From contig MSXP01000007.1 of assembly GCA_002083635.1 (NCBI GenBank), forward strand, positions 124,001 to 188,000: 64,000 nucleotides of DNA, written 5' to 3'. This DNA is from Proteobacteria bacterium ST_bin12. Its GTDB lineage: Bacteria > Pseudomonadota > Gammaproteobacteria > Burkholderiales > Methylophilaceae. Position numbers and translations under genes: made by a program. The notes beneath the pieces are model-generated. The model was not told where the DNA came from. It made no database searches and saw nothing but the letters and a program-made list of their open reading frames with translations. Position 1 is the stretch's first letter. Each line of letters starts with the position of its first letter. This document shows positions 37,299 through 44,869 of this stretch, in pieces.

Positions 37299-38379
37299 GA
37301 ATATTCACAATATGACGTTGCAGGATTGGCCACTTAAAATTAGACTGCGTTAAAGTGTTAATAATCAGTGCGGCTGGGTTTTGTCCTGTTGCTTGCGCCA
37401 AACCGACATAACTTGTGGTTAAACGCGGGTTGATCTCTACCACGACAACCTCATCATCAGAGTTAATAATCACATCAATACCAATATACCCATTTAAACC
37501 GATATCACATTCGGCAATTTTTTGTGCCAATGATTCAAACGCATCCCAATAATGTTGCATGCCATTAATTTGACTTCCAGCATAACAAAAAACATTATTT
37601 TCAATATTAATCAATTGCTTATTACAAGCTAGCAATTGCGAATGCCCTTGATGCATTACACATGAAATACTGGCGGCAATTCCCTCTTGATAAGGTTGAA
37701 TCAGATGAGTACTAGCTTTATGATTGCTTATTAGCCAATTTGTTAATGCCTGCGTTTGTTCAAAATAGAGCGTGTCTGAACAACCTGCACCATCGTTAGG
37801 TTTAACAACCCACCACCCATCAATATTAGGCCTATTTTTGACTGTATAAGTGACAATAGTGGTAATTCTGGCGGTAGTTAACGCATGGTAAGTTGCTAAT
37901 TTGTGACTGAACATTTCAATACTCGCCAGCCCACAACCCAGCACTAGCTTACCTTGTAGCACCGCCAATTCGGTCAATTTTCTTAGCAAACCATCGGTTT
38001 CTGGCGCAATTAACCATACGGCATCTACTTGGCTAATTTGCTGCGCCCAAACCTGCCAAACGTCATCACCGTGAGCAATTTCAATGCATGCGTGACAGTT
38101 TTTTGGTTTAATTAAGCGCACATCAACAGTGGTATTGATCTGATAAGGCAATTGAGATAAATCACGTAACAAAGCGTCGCGCATCAATTCACCTTCGTGC
38201 ACCAAGCTAGCGGATAAATCAGCGTGATTTAAGCCACCTGCTGTGATAAATTCACATACAAATATTTTTTTGATTGTTATGTCAGGCAATTCGTGCAAAT
38301 TATCCCCGTAATCGATTTGATGCAAGGCCAAGTGGTGCATGCCAAACGCGGCATTCGCAGCCAATATCAAGCCATTCAA
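37291..38379 (-). CDS. ATP-grasp ligase of H4MPT/methylofuran cluster (MfnD-like)
   Basis: A protein of up to 362 residues with an ATP-grasp C-terminal half (WWVVKPNDGAGCSDTLYFE as the ATP-binding loop region, GYIGIDVIINSDDEVVVVEINPRLTTSYVGL as the metal-binding end). Archaeal MfnD, also ATP-grasp, ligates glutamate to tyramine, so this is a candidate amino acid ligase for the furan cofactor. The start is unsettled: from 38379 the first 87 bases overlap the divergent HisA-like gene, while a TTG at 38289 would put conserved KKIFVCEFITAGG near the N-terminus and give about 332 residues. Confidence 0.78.
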   Translation of the reverse strand: MNGLILAANAAFGMHHLALHQIDYGDNLHELPDITIKKIFVCEFITAGGLNHADLSASLVHEGELMRDALLRDLSQLPYQINTTVDVRLIKPKNCHACIEIAHGDDVWQVWAQQISQVDAVWLIAPETDGLLRKLTELAVLQGKLVLGCGLASIEMFSHKLATYHALTTARITTIVTYTVKNRPNIDGWWVVKPNDGAGCSDTLYFEQTQALTNWLISNHKASTHLIQPYQEGIAASISCVMHQGHSQLLACNKQLINIENNVFCYAGSQINGMQHYWDAFESLAQKIAECDIGLNGYIGIDVIINSDDEVVVVEINPRLTTSYVGLAQATGQNPAALIINTLTQSNFKWPILQRHIVNIHV

Positions 38380-39033
38380 TCCAGCTTGTGTAAAGACAGC
38401 GCGCCTTTTAGTGTGATTGACGCTTTTATGAAATTATACCCATTTCAAACCTTGTATATTGCAGATTTAGATGCCATTTTAGGCATTGGCAATCACTCCG
38501 ACTTAACCCTTAAAATTAGTCGAAAATATCCCAATCTTAATATTTGGCTGGATTGCGGAATTCGCCAAGTGAACGCGCGCGCTTTGTATCACGGAAATGA
38601 TAGTCAGCTAAATATTCGGCCTGTGGTGGGTTCTGAAAATATCGCTAATTTGCAAGATTATCGCGCCATTAGTTATGCTTGCGAAAGCCAGCATATATTA
38701 TCGTTGGATTATTCTGCCACCAGCGCAATGGGCATTGCTGAACTACATAATAGTGCGCGCTTTTGGCCAGATCACACTATTTGCATGACTTTGAATGCGG
38801 TCGGTAATACGCAAGGCGTTGATGTCTCTAAATTAAATGATTTAATTCAGCTGAATCGTGCCAGAAAAAATCCTTCGAAACTTTATGCAGCTGGCGGCGT
38901 GCGCAATTTAGCCGATATTCAAGCATTAGCAAAAATGGGTATTGCTGGTGCACTAGTTGCCACGGCGCTACATGCAGGCACATTAAGCAAAGCTGATATT
39001 GAATCTATTCATACAATAAAAAACCCGAGCTGA
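38293..39033 (+). CDS. HisA-like TIM-barrel protein of the H4MPT cluster
   Basis: A 246-residue relative of HisA (ProFAR isomerase) starting at GTG. It keeps IIPVIDLMQGQVV with the first catalytic Asp and LSLDYS with the second, plus the C-terminal phosphate site GGVRNLADIQALAK and GALVATALHAG. It differs strongly from true HisA in between, and no his genes are adjacent, so histidine synthesis is unlikely. HisA-like proteins of this sort occur in methylotroph H4MPT clusters with no assigned reaction; an Amadori-type isomerisation of a phosphorylated ribosyl or related intermediate is a reasonable guess. Confidence 0.83.
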   Translation: MQIIPVIDLMQGQVVHAKRGIRSQYQAIQSSLCKDSAPFSVIDAFMKLYPFQTLYIADLDAILGIGNHSDLTLKISRKYPNLNIWLDCGIRQVNARALYHGNDSQLNIRPVVGSENIANLQDYRAISYACESQHILSLDYSATSAMGIAELHNSARFWPDHTICMTLNAVGNTQGVDVSKLNDLIQLNRARKNPSKLYAAGGVRNLADIQALAKMGIAGALVATALHAGTLSKADIESIHTIKNPS

Positions 39034-39045
39034 CTCGGGTTTTTT
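39018..39045 (+). terminator. Strong terminator overlapping the HisA-like stop codon
   Basis: Twelve-base perfect arms AAAAAACCCGAG (39018-39029) and CTCGGGTTTTTT (39034-39045) with loop CTGA. The TGA stop of the HisA-like gene (39031-39033) is in the loop, so the 5' arm is coding sequence. The A/T tails make it work on both strands, also ending phi transcripts. Confidence 0.93.
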
Positions 39046-39108
39046 ACAAAGTCTAAGCTTTAAAACACTGATAACAAACTGTTTATAAAGTAAATTTTTA
39101 TAAAAAAA

Positions 39109-39645
39109 TTACTCTAAGTTAGCGTGAATTGCGCGCATACCCTCTTCAGTTAAGCCTTTTGCTGCGATTAAATCAGCAATAGCGGCTTCTAAAAAAATCA
39201 ATGTTGATAACTCAAACTGTGAGCCCATTGGCATTGCTTTTGTTAATGGGAAGCTATCATCTTGACCAATTTGAATCACTAAATCAGCCACATCTGCCAT
39301 TGCAGAAGATTTTTTCATTGAAATAACCACTAATTTGGCACCAACTGATTTAGCTTTTTTAACAAATGGCAATAAAGTTTCCGTACCGCCAGAGCCTGAA
39401 ACTAACACTAATAAATCACCCGCTTTAATGGCTGGCGTAACCACTTCACCAATCATACTAACTGTGTAGCCAGCATGCACTAAGCGCATTGCAAAGAAAC
39501 GCGATACCAACAATGAACGACCTGCGCCACCAATAAATGTACGGCCTGCTTGATCTACTAATTTCAGCAATTCTGCAGCTTTACTATTGTCAGTTACAGC
39601 CAAAATACCTGTTAATTTATCTAAAATTACTTTTTGATGATCCAT
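39109..39645 (-). CDS. phi: 6-phospho-3-hexuloisomerase
   Basis: A 178-residue SIS-domain isomerase that turns 3-hexulose 6-phosphate into fructose 6-phosphate, the second step of the RuMP cycle. The SIS core is visible as FIGGAGRSLLVSRFFAMRLVHAGYTVSMIGE and VLVSGSGGTETLLPFVKKAK. ATG at 39645 (MDHQKVILD) has an AAGGAT ribosome site; the frame runs upstream to 39681 but without support. It follows hps on the same strand, 178 bases away, beyond a terminator-like hairpin. Confidence 0.96.
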   Translation of the reverse strand: MDHQKVILDKLTGILAVTDNSKAAELLKLVDQAGRTFIGGAGRSLLVSRFFAMRLVHAGYTVSMIGEVVTPAIKAGDLLVLVSGSGGTETLLPFVKKAKSVGAKLVVISMKKSSAMADVADLVIQIGQDDSFPLTKAMPMGSQFELSTLIFLEAAIADLIAAKGLTEEGMRAIHANLE

Positions 39646-39711
39646 TTTAATATCCTTATTTTCATGTGTGCGCGGTATCAATCTATATTAAACACCGCAA
39701 CGCTATTATAA

Positions 39712-39743
39712 AAAATCCCGACGCATTTCTGGGTCGGGATTTT
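39712..39743 (-). terminator. Bidirectional-looking terminator between hps and phi
   Basis: Arms AAAATCCCGAC (39712-39722) and GTCGGGATTTT (39733-39743) pair perfectly over 11 bases with a 10-base loop; on the minus strand the 3' arm runs into six Ts. It lies about 80 bases past the hps stop and 67 before phi, and should reduce hps readthrough into phi. Confidence 0.85.
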
Positions 39744-39776
39744 ATTGTCTTACACTAATTTAAACTCAACTGGGTA

Positions 39777-39801
39777 TTAATTAAAAGTAACTTTTAATTA
39801 A
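39777..39801. repeat. Near-perfect 25-base AT palindrome 3' of hps
   Basis: TTAATTAAAAGT (39777-39788) and ACTTTTAATTAA (39790-39801) are perfect 12-base arms with a single central base, 22 bases past the hps stop. Such a site suits a dimeric DNA-binding protein or an mRNA 3' stem. Confidence 0.6.
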
Positions 39802-39823
39802 AAATCCTAGGTTGAGAATAGAA

Positions 39824-40456
39824 TTAAGCGTGAGCGATTGCAGTGATTTCAGCAGCAGAAGCAGCAGGATCAGCAGCACCGTAGATAGCAGCACCAGCAA
39901 CAATGATTGTCGCGCCAGCGTCACGTACTTGTGCAGTTGTTGCAGCTTTAACGCCACCAGCAACTGAGATTTCAACGCCTAAGTTTAATGCAGCAACTAA
40001 AGCTAAGTCAGTGAATGGTGTTTGACCAGCAGCTTGTTGATCTAGACCAGTGTGAACGCCAATGATGTGCGCGCCAGCAGCAGCAACTTCTTTAGTTTTA
40101 GCCGCTTTGTCAGCAACGTTGATCAAGTCAACTTGTGCTTTTTTGCCGTATTTGTTAGCAACATCGATTACACCTTTGATAGTACCGATATCAGCACAAC
40201 CTAAAACTGTACAGATGTCAGCACCAGCTTTGTAGAATGGCTCAGCTTCGTAGAAACCAGCATCCATTGTTTTTAAGTCAACTAAGATTTTGTTGTTTGG
40301 GAATTTAGCACGTAAAGTCTCTAACAATTTAACACCGTTGTGCTTAATGCATGGTGTACCGATTTCTAAAATGTCTACGTGTGGTGCAACTAAAGCTGCT
40401 AATGCAACTGTTGCGTCAAAATCTAATGAATCTAATGCCATTTGGGTTAAAGCCAT
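39824..40456 (-). CDS. hps: 3-hexulose-6-phosphate synthase
   Basis: A 210-residue TIM-barrel aldolase that fixes formaldehyde onto ribulose 5-phosphate, the entry reaction of the RuMP cycle. The active-site motif DLKTMD gives D60, K62 and D65, matching the orotidine-phosphate-decarboxylase superfamily DxKxxD. Codon use is strongly restricted (GCA/GCT for Ala throughout), as expected for one of the most abundant proteins in such organisms. A GGAG ribosome site precedes the ATG. Transcription likely starts about 200 bases upstream. Confidence 0.97.
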   Translation of the reverse strand: MALTQMALDSLDFDATVALAALVAPHVDILEIGTPCIKHNGVKLLETLRAKFPNNKILVDLKTMDAGFYEAEPFYKAGADICTVLGCADIGTIKGVIDVANKYGKKAQVDLINVADKAAKTKEVAAAGAHIIGVHTGLDQQAAGQTPFTDLALVAALNLGVEISVAGGVKAATTAQVRDAGATIIVAGAAIYGAADPAASAAEITAIAHA

Positions 40457-40658
40457 GGTGTACTCTCCGATTAAAAATTATTATTAGTAACTAAAATTAC
40501 TTAAAGTGATTGATTAACAAAAACCAATAATACTAAGAAATTGTTACAAAAATTTACTACTTTTTTACAACTAAATTGTATTGCGACTAAAAATTACGCA
40601 TCTATTAAGATGCCCGCAAGGCAATTACGGCCTAGCGTTTAGTGCATTTTAAGCTGGA
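40457..40658 (-). promoter_or_regulatory. Long structured leader of hps
   Basis: About 200 bases lie between the predicted hps start point and its ATG. Read on the minus strand, the first part holds a GC-richer section with GGCC...GGGC pairing potential and a stem GCATCT-TAAT-AGATGC (40598-40613) followed by TAATTTTT; the rest is very AT-rich. It could be an attenuator, a stabilising 5' UTR or a small RNA. No known riboswitch was recognised. Confidence 0.4.
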
Positions 40659-40693
40659 CGCATTATATTATGCGTCCTGCCTATTGTTGTCAA
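40656..40693 (-). promoter_or_regulatory. hps promoter with operator-like palindrome
   Basis: On the minus strand TTGACA (40688-40693) is followed after 17 bases by TAATAT (40665-40670): a full consensus -35 and near-consensus -10 at ideal spacing. Perfect 8-base arms GGACGCAT/ATGCGTCC (40656-40663 and 40670-40677, 6-base centre) sit across the -10 and start point, where a repressor would block polymerase. Confidence 0.7.
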
Positions 40694-40788
40694 TGTTAAA
40701 CCACATTTATTACAACTAAGTTACAGTTGCAAGACATAATCTATAAGACTGAATTCATCAGATTAGTGAATCGCAACTGATACTTGAG

Positions 40789-41742
40789 TTATAGTTTTGC
40801 GCTTAAGGCTGCTTCTAGTTTATTTTGATCAGCAACAAAACCGCGAATGCCTTCTGATAATTTTTCAATTGCCATTGCATCTTGATTTAATTCAAAACGG
40901 AACTCTGCTTCTGTCATTTTTGCAGGTGGTGTTTTTGTTGCGCCAGTGTCTTTTAACACTTGTATTAAAGTACCTTCAGTTGCGGCCAAATCTTGTAATA
41001 AGTTTGGTGAAACTGTTAAGCGATCACAACCAGCTAAAGCAATCAATTCGCCCGTGTTACGGAATGAAGCACCCATTACCACTGTTTTATAGCCATGCTC
41101 TTTGTAATATTGATAAATTGCACGCACTGAAACCACACCTGGATCTGTTTCTTGTGTGTACTCTGTACCTGGGTTTTTCGCCTTGTACCAATCTAAGATA
41201 CGGCCAACGAATGGTGAAATCAAGAATACGCCAGCTTCTGCACAGGCACGCGCTTGGCCGAAACCGAATAATAACGTTAGGTTACATTGGATGCCTTCTT
41301 TTTCAAGAATCTCACCCGCTTTAATGCCCTCCCAAGTTGATGCTAATTTAATCAATACGCGATCTTTACTGATACCAGATTCTTCGTACAATTTGATTAA
41401 TTTACGGCCTTTAGCCACCATTGCATCTAAGTCAAATGACAAACGTGCATCTACTTCGGTAGAAATACGGCCTGGTACTTCTTTAGTAATTTCTGCACCA
41501 ATTAACACCGCTAATTTATCAGCAGCGCTGTCAATTTGTTGTGCTTTTGTACCGCCTTGTGCTTTTGCATAAGCAATCGCTGTTTCAATTAATGGCGCGT
41601 ATTGTGGCAATTGGCTTGCTTTTAATACTAATGAAGGGTTAGTTGTCGCATCAACTGGCTTAACAGCTTTAATCGCTTCTACGTCACCTGTATCGGCCAC
41701 GATAGTGGTCATGCTTTTTAATTGGTCTAGTAAATTTGCCAT
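40789..41742 (-). CDS. tal: Transaldolase
   Basis: A 317-residue TalB-type class I aldolase moving dihydroxyacetone units between sugar phosphates. The Schiff-base lysine is K132 ([12 protein letters not shown]), at the same position as in E. coli Tal[13 protein letters not shown] and [12 protein letters not shown] are also diagnostic. It regenerates ribulose 5-phosphate acceptors for Hps, encoded next on the same strand after 332 bases. A GGAGGAAACC-type ribosome site lies before the ATG. Confidence 0.97.
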   Translation of the reverse strand: MANLLDQLKSMTTIVADTGDVEAIKAVKPVDATTNPSLVLKASQLPQYAPLIETAIAYAKAQGGTKAQQIDSAADKLAVLIGAEITKEVPGRISTEVDARLSFDLDAMVAKGRKLIKLYEESGISKDRVLIKLASTWEGIKAGEILEKEGIQCNLTLLFGFGQARACAEAGVFLISPFVGRILDWYKAKNPGTEYTQETDPGVVSVRAIYQYYKEHGYKTVVMGASFRNTGELIALAGCDRLTVSPNLLQDLAATEGTLIQVLKDTGATKTPPAKMTEAEFRFELNQDAMAIEKLSEGIRGFVADQNKLEAALSAKL

Positions 41743-41968
41743 GGTTTCCTCCTAAATTTAACTACGTATTGGTTATAAAATTAATTTAAACCGCTTATTT
41801 ATAAAAATTCAACTCAATATTATAGCGCAAAACAAATTCAGAATGACTTAAGAATCTGCACAATTTTAATTGAGGGGATTGTTAAACAATATTAAATGGC
41901 TTTGTTTTGATTTGCCGTCTGGCTAGACTTTACCTATTTACAAAGTGGCCAGTCTACAAGACTCAAAC

Positions 41969-42838
41969 ATGACTTACTCTGAAGAAGATATTGCCAACAA
42001 TACGATGAATTTGCTATCGGCAACTAGCACTTGGATATTAGTTCGTCATCAATGGTTAATGGCTAAAATGCGCAGCATTTTAACTGGGGAGCTTTGCCCA
42101 TCACTGGTTCATTTGTATCAATTCGATGCCATTACAGCAGACACGCTGAAGCTGCCTGACAACTTGGGACAAAGCTTCAATAAAATAAAGCATCTGCTAG
42201 AAACAGCATGGTTGCAAACTGTTGAATCACATCACACATCATCAGGCTTATCTGTGTTTGAACAGCTTAATTTATTTCAAGTGCAGGCGCATCAATTTAT
42301 GCATGAATCAAAAGAGCTTAACCAACAGCTTTGGCGCGACTTTACCATGCGCGATCCACTCACCGGAACGTTAACCAGACTCACCTTAAAATACAGCTTA
42401 TTGCAAGAAATGACCCGTAGTAAGCCCCATCGTTACAATTGCTGTATTGCAATAATCGATCAAAATAAATTCAAATATATTAACGACGAATGGGGCCATC
42501 ATACTGGTGACCGAGTCTTGGTTACAACAGCAGAGCTTATTCAGAAAAATCTGCGTGCTGAGGACAAGTTGTTTCGCTATGGTGGAGATGAATGGCTGAT
42601 TTTAATGCCCAATACCAATCGCAAAGAAGCCTATCTTATTTTGAAAAGAATTCAAAAAATTACTGCTGAGTTTAATTATCAAGTTAGCAATCAAATCCAA
42701 TTCAACAGCACTTTTAATTTTGGTATCGCCGAGTGTGCGCAATACGACAATGTGTACGATTGGATTGAAGCAGCAGATCAAAGCCTATTTAAGGAGAAAA
42801 AGCAGTCTTCGGGTACAGTTTTTTCTAGCACCTCTTAA
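41969..42838 (+). CDS. Diguanylate cyclase with helical N-terminal domain
   Basis: About 289 residues: an N-terminal helical domain (about 1-125) and a GGDEF domain whose signature reads YGGDEW, with Trp in the Phe position. The allosteric I-site RAED sits five residues before GGDEW, so product inhibition is likely. The N-terminal region has HQW and AHQFMHESKEL segments resembling the zinc-sensing CZB domain of DgcZ, but no cysteine is seen at the expected ligand position. ATG 41969 is chosen; a GTG at 41945 is possible, and neither has a good ribosome site. Confidence 0.82.
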   Translation: MTYSEEDIANNTMNLLSATSTWILVRHQWLMAKMRSILTGELCPSLVHLYQFDAITADTLKLPDNLGQSFNKIKHLLETAWLQTVESHHTSSGLSVFEQLNLFQVQAHQFMHESKELNQQLWRDFTMRDPLTGTLTRLTLKYSLLQEMTRSKPHRYNCCIAIIDQNKFKYINDEWGHHTGDRVLVTTAELIQKNLRAEDKLFRYGGDEWLILMPNTNRKEAYLILKRIQKITAEFNYQVSNQIQFNSTFNFGIAECAQYDNVYDWIEAADQSLFKEKKQSSGTVFSSTS

Positions 42839-42839
42839 A

Positions 42840-44765
42840 TCAATGTGATTGAAAATTAAGGACGGGCAAACGTAAATTAAAACTGGTTTGCTGACCCATA
42901 TCACTTTCTACATTGACTGAACCACGATGTTTTTCGGCAACAGTATGCACAAAATACAAGCCTAAACCCGCGCCATCTGGCGTGGCGCTAGTATCTTTTA
43001 AGCGACTAAAACGTCTAAATAGTTGTTTTTGCTCATCAATCGATATACCTGGTCCGTTATCAATCACATTTAAAACTGCTTGCTGACTGGCATAACTGAG
43101 CTTAATCACTACGACTGAGCACTCTGGTGCAAACTTAATTGCATTCATGACTAAGTTAAGTATCGCTCTATGCAATAAGCCAAAATTGCCATTCACCCAC
43201 ACCAAGCCACCTACGATATCTCTTTCAAGCGTAATCTTTTTCTTCAAGGCATTTTCATACGCATCGTCTACCGCTTGATGCGTTACACCTGCAAAATCTA
43301 ACTCTTTAAAATCTGCGCTATTGCTCATTTCTGCACGTGAGGCTTGCAAGAAATCTTCTGCTAAATGCAGCGCTTGCGATAAGGGTGCATACAGCTTAGA
43401 TTGAAGCTGTTGATGTTCTTCTAAGAGCATCATTGCACTTGCCAACGGGGCACGCAAATCATGTGATATAAAAGCCAGCACTTCTTTACGGTCGTTTTGC
43501 AAGAACCGCAACTGCTGCCCTGCTGCACGCACTTGTTCTATGCGGTCATCAAAACTATCATAACGGTGAATGGTATTATCGGCAAAATCAGATTGAATAA
43601 TAAAGCTTTTTAAATAGGTTAATTCCTGATCTAAATAACGCTGTGCGGCTTCTAATTTACGCCAGCTCCAAACAGGATACGATATTAATATGGGCAAAAG
43701 CGCCGCAGATGGCGGAATCCAAATGCTGAATATTTTGGGTAATACGGCAGCCATAATGCTGACAAAAACAAAATAGACTAAAGTTGAAATCAGGCCAGTC
43801 AGCGCCGAAAGCCTTGGCATCCAAATCAGCGGTAATAAAGCTAACGCAATCAACACAATCAAACTAGGCAGTGTTGATAATGTTTCAATTAAGCGGTTAT
43901 TACGCATTGAATCCAAAACATTAGCATGAAACTCAACACCTGCCATAGGCTGGCTTAGCCCAGAAACTGGGGTTGACAGTAAATCGTTCATGCCAGAAGC
44001 AGTAGCGCCTATGAGTACAATTTTATTTCTAAACGTATCTTTTTCAAATTCGCCTTTTAGCACTTGCACATAAGATATGGTTGAAAAGTAGCCGGGAGGG
44101 CCTTTAAAACTGACTCTTTTTTGTTGCTCTCGAACTAAAGAAAACGTGTTTTTCTGCGCCGCAGACACATTGAATTGATTTTGAGAAGGCTGATTCGTGG
44201 CAACATTCAGCACTGCCTGCGAAAAATGTTGCCAAACTGGCGCACCAACCCCCTCAAATAAATAGATGCTGCGCGCAATGCCATCTTCATCTAACACCGC
44301 ATGTACGCGTCCCAAATCAGCCGCCTGTAATGCCAAATTGGGCAAAGGCAAGGTTTCTATTAACTGGCCTTTTACCCGCGTTGTTTCGAGCAATATGGGC
44401 AATACTACGTTTCGTGCTTGTGCAATTGCGTTTACCAGTGCTTTATCTGCGTTTTTATTGGCTTGCTCAGGTTCAGAAAAAATAATATCCAAGCCAATTG
44501 CTAGGGTATTTTCTTGTTTGAGGCGCTGAATCAGATCAGCGTGTACTTGCCTAGACCAAGGCCAACGACCTAATTGAGACAAGCTATTCTCATCGATTGC
44601 CACAATCACAATATCAACAGGCGGCTTGCCTTGATGCCACTTTTGACCAATATCAAACAACACATTATCAACCCGCGACAATAGGCCAGTGAGTTGAATG
44701 AATATGACCAATAACAGCAAAATAGCTGCTGTAGATAAATAATCGTTAAAACGAAAGCGTTTCAC
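42840..44765 (-). CDS. CHASE2-domain sensor histidine kinase
   Basis: A 641-residue membrane kinase. One N-terminal helix (about 10-28) is followed by a periplasmic CHASE2 domain (VDNVLFDIGQKWHQG, DIVIVAIDENSLSQLGRWPWSR), then three transmembrane helices (about 290-365), a HisKA segment with FISHDLRAPLASAMMLLEEH and an HATPase domain (NLVMNAIKFAPE, DNGPGI, GAGLGLYFV). It lies at the end of a response regulator-FecR protein-kinase series and should phosphorylate that regulator. The CHASE2 ligand is unknown. Confidence 0.92.
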   Translation of the reverse strand: MKRFRFNDYLSTAAILLLLVIFIQLTGLLSRVDNVLFDIGQKWHQGKPPVDIVIVAIDENSLSQLGRWPWSRQVHADLIQRLKQENTLAIGLDIIFSEPEQANKNADKALVNAIAQARNVVLPILLETTRVKGQLIETLPLPNLALQAADLGRVHAVLDEDGIARSIYLFEGVGAPVWQHFSQAVLNVATNQPSQNQFNVSAAQKNTFSLVREQQKRVSFKGPPGYFSTISYVQVLKGEFEKDTFRNKIVLIGATASGMNDLLSTPVSGLSQPMAGVEFHANVLDSMRNNRLIETLSTLPSLIVLIALALLPLIWMPRLSALTGLISTLVYFVFVSIMAAVLPKIFSIWIPPSAALLPILISYPVWSWRKLEAAQRYLDQELTYLKSFIIQSDFADNTIHRYDSFDDRIEQVRAAGQQLRFLQNDRKEVLAFISHDLRAPLASAMMLLEEHQQLQSKLYAPLSQALHLAEDFLQASRAEMSNSADFKELDFAGVTHQAVDDAYENALKKKITLERDIVGGLVWVNGNFGLLHRAILNLVMNAIKFAPECSVVVIKLSYASQQAVLNVIDNGPGISIDEQKQLFRRFSRLKDTSATPDGAGLGLYFVHTVAEKHRGSVNVESDMGQQTSFNLRLPVLNFQSH

Positions 44766-44869
44766 AGGTTAACTTGTAGTGTTTTTAACTAGTGTACTGA
44801 TAATGCGGGCAATGGCAATGCGTGTGCTGAAAATAAGGTGTCTGACCGATTTGTCAGTTGATTACTAGA

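Noticed and set aside
38293..39033. True HisA of histidine biosynthesis
   Set aside because: Divergent middle part, no neighbouring his genes and placement beside methylofuran/H4MPT genes argue against it.
39843..39910. GCAGCAG-like repetitive stretch in hps
   Set aside because: It is the restricted alanine codon use of the hps C-terminus, not a true repeat.
40797..41572. Long plus-strand open frames (175 and 138 codons) inside tal
   Set aside because: Antisense shadows of a highly codon-biased gene; no conserved motifs.
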